A stretch of 42,746 nucleotides of DNA from contig CAJBSZ010000152.1 of assembly GCA_903958395.1 (NCBI GenBank), positions 1 to 42,746 on the forward strand, in the 5' to 3' direction. Position numbers and translations under genes: made by a program. Source of the DNA: an uncultured bacterium (GTDB lineage Bacteria; Verrucomicrobiota; Kiritimatiellia; CAIKKV01; CAITUY01). This document shows, piece after piece, positions 34,995 to 42,746 of this stretch (its first letter is position 1; each line of letters begins with the position of its first letter). The notes beneath the pieces were generated by a model, which had not been told where the DNA came from, ran no database searches, and saw nothing but the letters and a program-made list of their open reading frames with translations.

Positions 34995-37900
34995 ATGAAG
35001 ACCCTGGGTATTGTGGCGTTCCTTTCGATTCTCTCCCTGGCTCCAACCCTGCAGGCGCAATCCGGTCAGTCCGTTGCAGACCGCGAAATCCTCCGGAAAC
35101 AGGCTCAGAAGCATCAGCAGCAGGGAAACTACAAGGAGGCTCTGGAGGCCTACTCGACCCTCGCGACCGATCCGCAGGAGAATCCCGGGCAGATTGGCAA
35201 TGACCTGCAGGGTGCCGTGGCCTGCATGCAGTCACTCAACCGGATCGGTGAGGCGGATGCCTTTCGCGAGAAGGTGGTGGGGCTTCATGCGGAAAACTGG
35301 CGGGCCCTGGCGGCGGCGGCGAACAGTCTGTTCCAGGGCGATCACAGCGGAACCCTTGTGGCAGGTGTTTTTGAACGGGGGCCACATCGCGGGCAGGGCC
35401 GGTTTGTAAATGCCGAGGAGCGCGACCGGATCCGGGCCCTGCAGTGGATGGTTAAAGCCATGACCCTGCTGGAGGCGCTTCCCGTTTCTCCCGGCTGGGA
35501 GGCGGGCTCCTTTTACGAGGAATTCGCCCGCATGCTGATGGGCTTCCGAGCCTATCAGGACGCATGGCGCTTGCAGGTCTTGAGCGACTTGGCGGTTCTT
35601 CCCGATTATGAGGATGGAAATGTTTACTGGCAAAGCCGTGGCCAAACCCGGGGAGCCCCGGTGGATGAAAAGGGGAGTCCGATTCTCTACAGTGTGCCGG
35701 CGCGTTATGAGGCGGCTGCGAACGATGGCGAGCGCTGGCGCTGGATGTTGAAGCGGGCGGTGGACCATGACCGATCCCGGGCGCAATCCATTCAACATAC
35801 CTTTGCCGGGTTCCTATGTCAGCAGTTCGGGGTGGAAACCCTCGCGTGGGGCGGATGGCAGGCTCCCCGAATGGATGAGGATGACCCCAAGGCCGCTACA
35901 GCCACCCTGGCGCTCCACACACTTGGCGATAACGAGACGGTCGCCCGGCTCGCCACGGGAATCAAGCGGTTCGCTCTGCCTGATGAGTTTGATTTCATCC
36001 GGCTCTACAGGGACTTGGCTTCCGACGCGAAATCCGGTTATGCGGAATCGGCCCTGAACTCGCTCGCCGGAATCTTTACGAACCGTCGCCAATATCCGCA
36101 GGCTGCCGAGTATTGGCGTGAAAGTATCAAGGCTCATGGGCCGGGATCGGATAACTGGAAACAAAAGAAGCTCGATCAGATTCTTGGGAATTGGGGGCGG
36201 TTCGAGCCGTCCATGACCCATCCGGCCGGGCCGGGAGCCTCTCTGGAATACCGGTTCCGAAACGGAGCGAAAGTGGTCTTCGATGCCCGCGAAATCAAGG
36301 TTCCTGAATTGCTGGCCGATCTTAAGGATTACCTCAAGTCCAATCCCCGCGAACTGGATTGGAACCGGATGTCTCTGGACAACATCGGGATGATGCTGGT
36401 CGAGAAGAACCAGGCGAAATATCTCGGACGGGAAGCCGCCCGATGGGAATTGCCGCTCACTCCGAAGGCGCATCATTTCGACAAGGTCGTGACCGTGAAG
36501 ACCGGGCTTAAGACGGCGGGCGCCTATTTGCTGACCGCCACCATGGCCAACGGCAATGTGAGCAAGATCGTGGTTTGGGTGAACGATACGGTGATCGCCC
36601 GCAAACAAACCGTCAAAGCCTCGCTGTATTATGTGGCCGATGCGGTTACCGGAAAGCCGCTCGGGGGTGTGAATGTCGAGTGCTTCGGCTACCGGCAGGA
36701 GTACATCCAGGGCTGGAAGTCGATGGGTCGACAATTCAACGTTCTCACCACCGCATTTGCCGAAACCACCGATCCGGACGGCCAGGTGAGCCCAGCCAAA
36801 AAGGATCTGGATCCGCAGTACCAGTGGTTGGTTACCGCAACAACGGCCGACGGGCGACTCGCCGTCCTCGGGTTTTCATCGGTCTGGTACGGCCAGTACT
36901 ATGATCACGACTATAACGAACGGAAAATTTTCGGAATCACCGACCGCCCGGTTTACCGGCCGGACCAGAAGGTGAATTTCAAATTTTGGATCCGTCATGC
37001 CCGTTACGATGAGGACAATACTTCGGATTACGCCGACAAGGAATTCACCGTGGTCATCACGAATCCCAAGGGCGACAAGGTGTTTGAGAAAGCCTTCAAG
37101 ACCGATGCCGTGGCCGGGCTTCAGGGGGAGATGGCGCTCCCGAAGGATGCAGCGCTGGGGCAGTATTATGCCTCGATCAAAGGATGCGGTTGGGGTGGAG
37201 TGAATTTCCGGGTTGAAGAATACAAGAAGCCCGAGTTCGAGGTGAGCGTTGACGCGCCGAAAGAGCCGGTGATGCTGGGCGAGTCGATTACGGCGACGAT
37301 CAAGGCGAAGTATTACTTCGGCACCGCCGTCACGAAGGCCAAGGTCAAAGTCAAGGTCACCCGTTTCAGTTATAGCGCCACCTGGTATCCGCCGATGCCG
37401 TGGGACTGGTTCTACGGGCCCGGCTACTGGTGGTTCGCGTCCGACTCTGCCTGGTTTCCGGGCTGGAAGGACTGGGGTTGTTTCTGTCCGCGAGGCTGGT
37501 GGTGGCCTGCTCCGTACAATCCGCCCGAGTTGGTGGCCGAGGCAGAGGTTCCCATCGGGGCGGACGGCGTCGTGAAACTGCCGATCGATACCGCGTTGGC
37601 AAAGGAATTGCACGGCGATACGGATCACAAGTATGAGATCACGGCTGAAGTGACGGATGAGTCCCGCCGCACGATTGTCGGGCAGGGAACGGTGCTGGTC
37701 GCGCGCAAGCCCTTCAAGGTCACCGCCTGGGTTGACCGCGGTCACTACCGGCCGGGCGACGTGATCAGGGCCGATTTTGCGGCCAGGACGCTCGATGGCA
37801 AGCCGGTCAAGGGACGCGGCCAACTGGTGCTGTACCGGATTAAATACAAGGACGGTGCCCCGGCCGAAAAAGTGGTTCGGAAGTGGGATCTCGATACAAA

Positions 37901-40900
37901 TGAGGAGGGTCTTGCCACTCAACAGATCCAGGCCTCGGCGGCAGGCCAGTACCGCCTGTCCTATACCGTGAAGGACGAAAAGCGCCATTCAATCGAGGGA
38001 GGCTATGTGTTTGTGGTGCGGGGTGAGGGATTTGACGGACGCGACTTTAAATTCAGTGAGATTGAGTTGATCCCCGAAAACCGGGAATACCGGCCTGGCG
38101 AAAAAGTTAGCCTGATGATCAATACCGATCACCCCGGTGCCACGATCCTGCTTTTTGTCCGCCCGGCTAACGGAGTTTACCTGAGGCCAAAACTATTGCG
38201 ACTGGTCGGTAAGAGCACGGTGGAGGAAATCGAAGTCATGAAAAAGGACATGCCGAGCTTCTTCGTCGAGGCGATGACCGTGTTTGACGGCAGGGTATAC
38301 AGTCAGACCCGTGAAATCATCGTGCCGCCTGAAAAGCGGGTTCTGAATGTCGAGGTGCTGCCTTCCGTGGAAAAATACAAACCGGGCGAGACGGCCAAGA
38401 TCAAGGTCCGGGTGACCGACTTTTTTGGAAAACCCTTGGCCGGTTCCACGGTGATGAGCGTGTATGACAAGTCGGTGGAGTATATTTCCGGTGGTTCGAA
38501 TGTGGCCGGGATTCGTGACTTCTTCTGGAAATGGCGCCGACAGCACACTCCCCGCACGGAGAGCAATACAGACCGCTGGTTTCCTAACCTGACACCCAAC
38601 CGGATGCTGGCCATGGATAATCTGGGGTTGTTCGGGGAGACTGTTGTGGATGAGGTGGGGGATGACGTAGATAGTTTACAGTCGGGCTTTAAGAGTAAAA
38701 AGGATTCAGGTGGCCTGAGGAGAGGGAGATTTGAGAAGTCCTTTGGAGGGCAAGCGGCGGGAATGGCGATGTCGTTCGTCGCAATGGATGCCCCCGCCGC
38801 ATCCGGGGTGGTAAATTTATGCATGGAGGCCAGTACGAAAGAAGAGAGTTCGTCCGGGGGCGAATCCGGTGCGGTTGCCGAGCCGACGGTGCGTTCTGAA
38901 TTCGCGGATACGGCTTACTGGAATCCTTCGCTGGCAACCGACTCCAATGGCATGGCCGAGGTCAGTTTCAAGATGCCGGAGAACCTGACCGGGTGGAAGA
39001 TTAAAACCTGGGCAATGGGGCAGGGTACGATGGTGGGCGAGGGCGTTGCCGAGGTGGTGACGGCGAAAAATGTGATGCTCCGGTTGCAGGCGCCCCGGTT
39101 TTTTGTGGAGAAGGATGAAGTGGTGTTGTCGGCCAATATTCATAACGCCCTGAAATCGGACAAATCGGTTCAGGCAGTGTTGGAGGTCGAGGGGGGCTGT
39201 CTGGAGATCATGGGTAAGGCCCGGCAGACCCTGAAGATTAAAGCTGGCGATGAACAGCGGGTGGATTGGCGCGTCAAGGTGGTCAAGGAGGGGCGGGTGG
39301 TTGTCCGCATGAAGGCCCTGACGGATGAGGAGTCCGACGCCATGGAGATGAAGTTCCCGGTCTATGTCCACGGGATGCTTAAGACCGAATCCTGGTCCGG
39401 GGTGTTGCGTCCGGATCGCGATCGCCAGGACTTTACGATTACGGTGCCCGCCGAGCGACGGCCGGGGCAATCGCGGCTGGAGATCCGGTATTCGCCGACC
39501 CTGGCCGGCGCCCTGGTGGATGCGCTTCCTTATCTGGTGGATTATCCTTACGGCTGCACCGAGCAGACCCTCAACCGGTTCCTTCCCACGGTGCTGGTTC
39601 AGAAATCGCTCAAGGATATGGGATTGGATCTCAAAACAATCCAGGCGAAACGGACGAATCTGAATGCGCAGGAAATTGGGGACGACCAGGAGCGGGCAGC
39701 CCAGTGGAAGCGGAACAATCCCCCCAATCCGGGCGAGGAGCGTAATCCGGTGTTTGACGAGGCCGTGGTGAACGATATGGTCAAACAGGGGCTCAAGGCG
39801 CTGACCGCCATGCAATGTGACGATGGCGGCTGGGGCTGGTTCTCAGGCTGGGGCGAGCGTTCATGGCCGCACACTACGGCGACGGTTGTCCATGGCCTTC
39901 AGATCGCGAAGCAGAATGGCGTGGCCCTGGTGCCCGGGGTTCTGGAGCGGGGTGTTGACTGGCTTGGGAAATTCCAGGCCGAGGAATTGCGGAAGTTGAG
40001 GAATGCCTCGCTACACCTGACGTTACTGGACTGCAAAGATCATGCCGATGACATGGATGCGTTTGTCTACATGGTACTGGTGGATGCGGGTCGGGACAAT
40101 TCATCCATGCGTGAATACCTGTATAACGGCCGGACCAACTTGTCGGTTTATGCCAAGGCGATGTTCGGGTTGGCGCTGCACACGAGCGGGCAGGTGGAGA
40201 AGCGGGACATGATCCTGCGCAATATCGGGCAGTATGTGGTGCGCGATCCGGAGAACCAGACGGCGTACCTTAATCTTGGCAATTCCGGGTATTGGTGGTG
40301 CTGGTATGGCAGCGAGAACGAGGCTCATGCCTATTACTTGAAATTGCTGGCGGCGACAGCACCCAAGGGCGAGGTGGCCTCGGAACTGGTCAAATACCTG
40401 CTGAACAACCGGAAGCACGCCAGTTATTGGAATTCCACACGCGATACCGCGCTGTGTATTGAGGCGATGGCGGACTATCTCAAGGCGAGCGGGGAGGACA
40501 AGCCGGACATGACGGTTGAGGTTTTTCTGGATGGCACCAAGGTCAAGGAAAGCCGGATCACGGCCGACAATCTGTTTTTGTTTGATAACAAGCTGGTGTT
40601 GGAAGGGGCGGCGGTGACGACCGGCACGCATCAGGTTGAGGTGCGTCGGCGCGGGACTGGCCCGGTGTATTTCAATGCCACCCTGACGAATTTCACCCTG
40701 GAGGATCCGATCAAGCGGGCTGGTTTGGAGATCAAGGTGAATCGGTCTGTTTACAAGCTGATTCCGGCCAATAAGACCATCAAGGCGGCGGGCTCGCGCG
40801 GTCAGGCGCTGGACCAGAAGGTCGAGAAATATGAGCGGAAGCGGCTGACTGATGGCGACACGCTCAAGAGCGGCGACCTGGTTGAGGTGGAGCTCGAGAT

Positions 40901-41198
40901 TGCCAGCAAGAATGACTACGAATATATCATTTTTGAGGACATGAAAGCGGCGGGCTTCGAAGCGGTCGAAGTGCGGAGCGGGTTTAACGGTAATGATCTC
41001 GGCGCGTTTGTGGAGTTCCGCGATGAGCGGGTCTGTTTCTTTGTCCGTCAGTTGGCGCGCGGCCAGAACAGCGTGAGCTACCGGCTACGGGCGGAGATCC
41101 CCGGCATTTTCAGCGCCCTTCCAACAAAAGCCAGCGCCATGTATGCCCCGGAACTCAAGGCGAATTCCGACGAGATCAAGTTGCGGATTGAGGATTGA
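34995..41198 (+). CDS. Bacterial alpha-2-macroglobulin family protein, thioester-containing, with N-terminal TPR-like region
   Basis: 2067 aa; signal peptide MKTLGIVAFLSILSLAPTLQAQ; MG-domain-like segments (FGITDRPVYRPDQKVNFKFWIRHAR; ADTAYWNPSLATDSNGMAEVSFKMPENLTGWKIKTWAM); thioester motif PYGCTEQ (CTEQ at 39555-39566). Confidence 0.95.
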   Translation: MKTLGIVAFLSILSLAPTLQAQSGQSVADREILRKQAQKHQQQGNYKEALEAYSTLATDPQENPGQIGNDLQGAVACMQSLNRIGEADAFREKVVGLHAENWRALAAAANSLFQGDHSGTLVAGVFERGPHRGQGRFVNAEERDRIRALQWMVKAMTLLEALPVSPGWEAGSFYEEFARMLMGFRAYQDAWRLQVLSDLAVLPDYEDGNVYWQSRGQTRGAPVDEKGSPILYSVPARYEAAANDGERWRWMLKRAVDHDRSRAQSIQHTFAGFLCQQFGVETLAWGGWQAPRMDEDDPKAATATLALHTLGDNETVARLATGIKRFALPDEFDFIRLYRDLASDAKSGYAESALNSLAGIFTNRRQYPQAAEYWRESIKAHGPGSDNWKQKKLDQILGNWGRFEPSMTHPAGPGASLEYRFRNGAKVVFDAREIKVPELLADLKDYLKSNPRELDWNRMSLDNIGMMLVEKNQAKYLGREAARWELPLTPKAHHFDKVVTVKTGLKTAGAYLLTATMANGNVSKIVVWVNDTVIARKQTVKASLYYVADAVTGKPLGGVNVECFGYRQEYIQGWKSMGRQFNVLTTAFAETTDPDGQVSPAKKDLDPQYQWLVTATTADGRLAVLGFSSVWYGQYYDHDYNERKIFGITDRPVYRPDQKVNFKFWIRHARYDEDNTSDYADKEFTVVITNPKGDKVFEKAFKTDAVAGLQGEMALPKDAALGQYYASIKGCGWGGVNFRVEEYKKPEFEVSVDAPKEPVMLGESITATIKAKYYFGTAVTKAKVKVKVTRFSYSATWYPPMPWDWFYGPGYWWFASDSAWFPGWKDWGCFCPRGWWWPAPYNPPELVAEAEVPIGADGVVKLPIDTALAKELHGDTDHKYEITAEVTDESRRTIVGQGTVLVARKPFKVTAWVDRGHYRPGDVIRADFAARTLDGKPVKGRGQLVLYRIKYKDGAPAEKVVRKWDLDTNEEGLATQQIQASAAGQYRLSYTVKDEKRHSIEGGYVFVVRGEGFDGRDFKFSEIELIPENREYRPGEKVSLMINTDHPGATILLFVRPANGVYLRPKLLRLVGKSTVEEIEVMKKDMPSFFVEAMTVFDGRVYSQTREIIVPPEKRVLNVEVLPSVEKYKPGETAKIKVRVTDFFGKPLAGSTVMSVYDKSVEYISGGSNVAGIRDFFWKWRRQHTPRTESNTDRWFPNLTPNRMLAMDNLGLFGETVVDEVGDDVDSLQSGFKSKKDSGGLRRGRFEKSFGGQAAGMAMSFVAMDAPAASGVVNLCMEASTKEESSSGGESGAVAEPTVRSEFADTAYWNPSLATDSNGMAEVSFKMPENLTGWKIKTWAMGQGTMVGEGVAEVVTAKNVMLRLQAPRFFVEKDEVVLSANIHNALKSDKSVQAVLEVEGGCLEIMGKARQTLKIKAGDEQRVDWRVKVVKEGRVVVRMKALTDEESDAMEMKFPVYVHGMLKTESWSGVLRPDRDRQDFTITVPAERRPGQSRLEIRYSPTLAGALVDALPYLVDYPYGCTEQTLNRFLPTVLVQKSLKDMGLDLKTIQAKRTNLNAQEIGDDQERAAQWKRNNPPNPGEERNPVFDEAVVNDMVKQGLKALTAMQCDDGGWGWFSGWGERSWPHTTATVVHGLQIAKQNGVALVPGVLERGVDWLGKFQAEELRKLRNASLHLTLLDCKDHADDMDAFVYMVLVDAGRDNSSMREYLYNGRTNLSVYAKAMFGLALHTSGQVEKRDMILRNIGQYVVRDPENQTAYLNLGNSGYWWCWYGSENEAHAYYLKLLAATAPKGEVASELVKYLLNNRKHASYWNSTRDTALCIEAMADYLKASGEDKPDMTVEVFLDGTKVKESRITADNLFLFDNKLVLEGAAVTTGTHQVEVRRRGTGPVYFNATLTNFTLEDPIKRAGLEIKVNRSVYKLIPANKTIKAAGSRGQALDQKVEKYERKRLTDGDTLKSGDLVEVELEIASKNDYEYIIFEDMKAAGFEAVEVRSGFNGNDLGAFVEFRDERVCFFVRQLARGQNSVSYRLRAEIPGIFSALPTKASAMYAPELKANSDEIKLRIED

Positions 41199-41658
41199 TT
41201 GCCTGAAGTTGGCGGAAGGCCTCATACGCGGTAATCGACACGGCGTTGGCGAGATTGATGCTGCGTGCGTGTTCGCCCGGCATCGGAATCTGGAAGAGGC
41301 GGTCGGTGTAGCGGGTATAGAGCTCTTTGGGAAGGCCGCTTCCCTCACTGCCGAAGACCAGCGCATCGTCCGGCTGGAATGTGCAGTTATAAAGAGAGGT
41401 TTCGCCGCGAGTGCTCAGAAAGAAAAGTCGGGGCGGATGCACGGTCTCAAGAAACTGCTCCCACGAGTCATGAACTGTCAGTCGCAGATGCTCCCAGTAA
41501 TCCAGGCCCGAGCGCCGGAGGTGTGATTCCGTGAGGCGGAAGCCGAGGGGTTTGATCAGGTGCAGAGGGCAATCGAGGCCCACGCAAACCCGCCCGATCG
41601 CCCCCGTGTTGTGGGGGATTTCAGGGTGAACGAGGACAATATGAATCGGTGTTGGCAT
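41176..41658 (-). CDS. trmL: tRNA (cytidine(34)-2'-O)-methyltransferase (SpoU family)
   Basis: MPTPIHIVLVHPEIPHNTGAIGRVCVGLDCPLHLIKPLGF...LVFGSEGSGLPKELY...IPMPGEHARSINLANAVSITAYEAFRQL. Confidence 0.93.
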   Translation of the reverse strand: MPTPIHIVLVHPEIPHNTGAIGRVCVGLDCPLHLIKPLGFRLTESHLRRSGLDYWEHLRLTVHDSWEQFLETVHPPRLFFLSTRGETSLYNCTFQPDDALVFGSEGSGLPKELYTRYTDRLFQIPMPGEHARSINLANAVSITAYEAFRQLQAINPQSAT

Positions 41659-41780
41659 GCGGGTATGGCGCTCTCACGGGTGAAAGTGTGCAAAAACGGG
41701 ACTGCGTGGTCAACGACATTTGCTTTAAGGGTTTGCCGGGGAGTGCATTGCCGGGGACGCGACAGAGAGTGAAGTGATGG

Positions 41781-42227
41781 TCAGGAAATAGGGGGCGATA
41801 GCCGGGCGAAGAGCTCGTGAACCTTTTCCTCAATGTCCGCCAAGGCGATGTCTGGTGTTACGGCCCACAGATCAGGAACATTCCAGTACTCAATTCGGTT
41901 CGTCCACTCCGGGTAGCGTTGCCTGAGCATGGGGCGGTGCTCCTGTTCATCAAGCGCAATGATGAGATCGGCGTTTTGAAAGTCCTGTTCCTGGACCTGC
42001 ATGGGAAGCCGGGATGCTGAGTCGGTGTGGATGTTGAGGTGCTTGAGGTGTTGCAGAACATGCGAGGAGAGGGGGCCTACGTTATCAATGCCGAGTTCGG
42101 TCGCGACACCGCGGGAAATGGCGCTAATCGAACGAGAGGTTTGGGCGGCCAGATCGTTGAGCAGTATTTCGGCGAAGCGGCTCCGGTAGTAATTGCCGGT
42201 GCATAGAAATAGAACCTTAGTTGTCAT
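41781..42227 (-). CDS. Low-molecular-weight protein-tyrosine-phosphatase / arsenate reductase-like protein
   Basis: MTTKVLFLCTGNYYRSRFAE (CX5R P-loop at the N-terminus), later VPDLW Asp motif. Confidence 0.85.
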   Translation of the reverse strand: MTTKVLFLCTGNYYRSRFAEILLNDLAAQTSRSISAISRGVATELGIDNVGPLSSHVLQHLKHLNIHTDSASRLPMQVQEQDFQNADLIIALDEQEHRPMLRQRYPEWTNRIEYWNVPDLWAVTPDIALADIEEKVHELFARLSPPIS

Positions 42228-42263
42228 GGGCTCATTAGGCGTTCGATGCAAGAAAAAAGGTTA

Positions 42264-42345
42264 TGGGCGAGGGGGGACTTGAACCCCCAAGCCTTGCGGC
42301 ACAAGATCCTAAGTCTTGCGTGTCTGCCAATTTCACCACTCGCCC
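42264..42345 (-). tRNA. tRNA-Leu (anticodon UAG); CCA not encoded
   Basis: Reverse complement GGGCGAGTGGTGAAATTGGCAGACACGCAAGACTTAGGATCTTGTGCCGCAAGGCTTGGGGGTTCAAGTCCCCCCTCGCCCA: GGGCGAG/CTCGCCC acceptor, CAAGA-CTTAGGA-TCTTG anticodon arm, short variable arm, GGGGGTTCAAGTCCCCC T arm. Confidence 0.95.
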
Positions 42346-42634
42346 AACCTAATTACTATCAAAGGCTTATATCTGAATTCGGATGTTATTGTTTGGTGTG
42401 CTTGCGCCACTATTTCGGCTGAACAAACCTCATGAAATAAATTGCAAACACCGTTATTCCCGTGACATCTGGGGAAAAGATACATGAGTGGAACTACCCG
42501 GTCAAGGATCGCGCATAGTGTTGCGTAAACCGACCCGACGGCTGAACACAAGGCCACTTCAGGCATGAGTATCTCCATTTCAGGAAAGGGCGGGAGGTCC
42601 GGGCGGAGTTCCTGGAATTCCCCATAAATCAAGG

Positions 42635-42746
42635 TCAGGTTACTCCGATAGCTCGATGACGACGGCGATATTCTGAGGGCGTCATGCCGGTGCGCTGGGC
42701 GAAGAATCGCGCCAGATGGTAGGCGGCTTCGTATCCGATGGCGGAG
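42635..42746 (-). CDS. AraC-family transcriptional regulator (C-terminal HTH end only; 5' part beyond window)
   Basis: Reverse-strand translation ...SAIGYEAAYHLARFFAQRTGMTPSEYRRRHRAIGVT*, the second HTH helix signature of AraC/XylS proteins. Confidence 0.88.
   Translation of the reverse strand, partial: SAIGYEAAYHLARFFAQRTGMTPSEYRRRHRAIGVT

Noticed and set aside
36876-37988. 370-aa - strand ORF opposite the A2M gene
   Set aside because: Antisense to a strongly supported A2M; no recognisable domains.
42333-42632. 99-aa - strand ORF overlapping the tRNA-Leu region
   Set aside because: Overlaps the 5' end of the tRNA gene and has no recognisable motif; probably chance ORF in a real intergenic region.

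Overview
This looks like a bacterial chromosomal segment, GC-rich and densely coded, with about 29 supported protein-coding genes and one tRNA-Leu. It has no phage, IS transposase or CRISPR array that I can support. By gene content it could come from the PVC superphylum, for example a Kiritimatiellae- or Verrucomicrobia-like genome, but this is a weak inference. Housekeeping genes include asd, leuB, argH, purB, purM, trmL and a ptsP-like gene. The points that stand out are: (1) an apparent + strand unit at 2213-11230 ending in exbB - exbD - TPR protein - VWA protein, where the VWA protein sits in the TonB/TolA position and has a TonB/TolA-like N-terminal TM helix with an S-x3-H motif; (2) a compact hypE-hypA-hypB cluster whose HypA keeps the MHE nickel motif but has no cysteines and appears to lack the whole zinc domain; (3) palindromic repeat elements inside open reading frames, one in a GT9 glycosyltransferase and two or three in a GspB-like protein; (4) a large thioester-containing alpha-2-macroglobulin with a Trp-rich insert; (5) a protein with a HisKA-like C-terminus but no phospho-acceptor His and no ATPase domain, next to a PUR-family protein and ptsP; (6) tail-to-tail gene overlap at four of five convergent junctions. 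All calls come from reading the sequence and supplied translations. No database search was possible.
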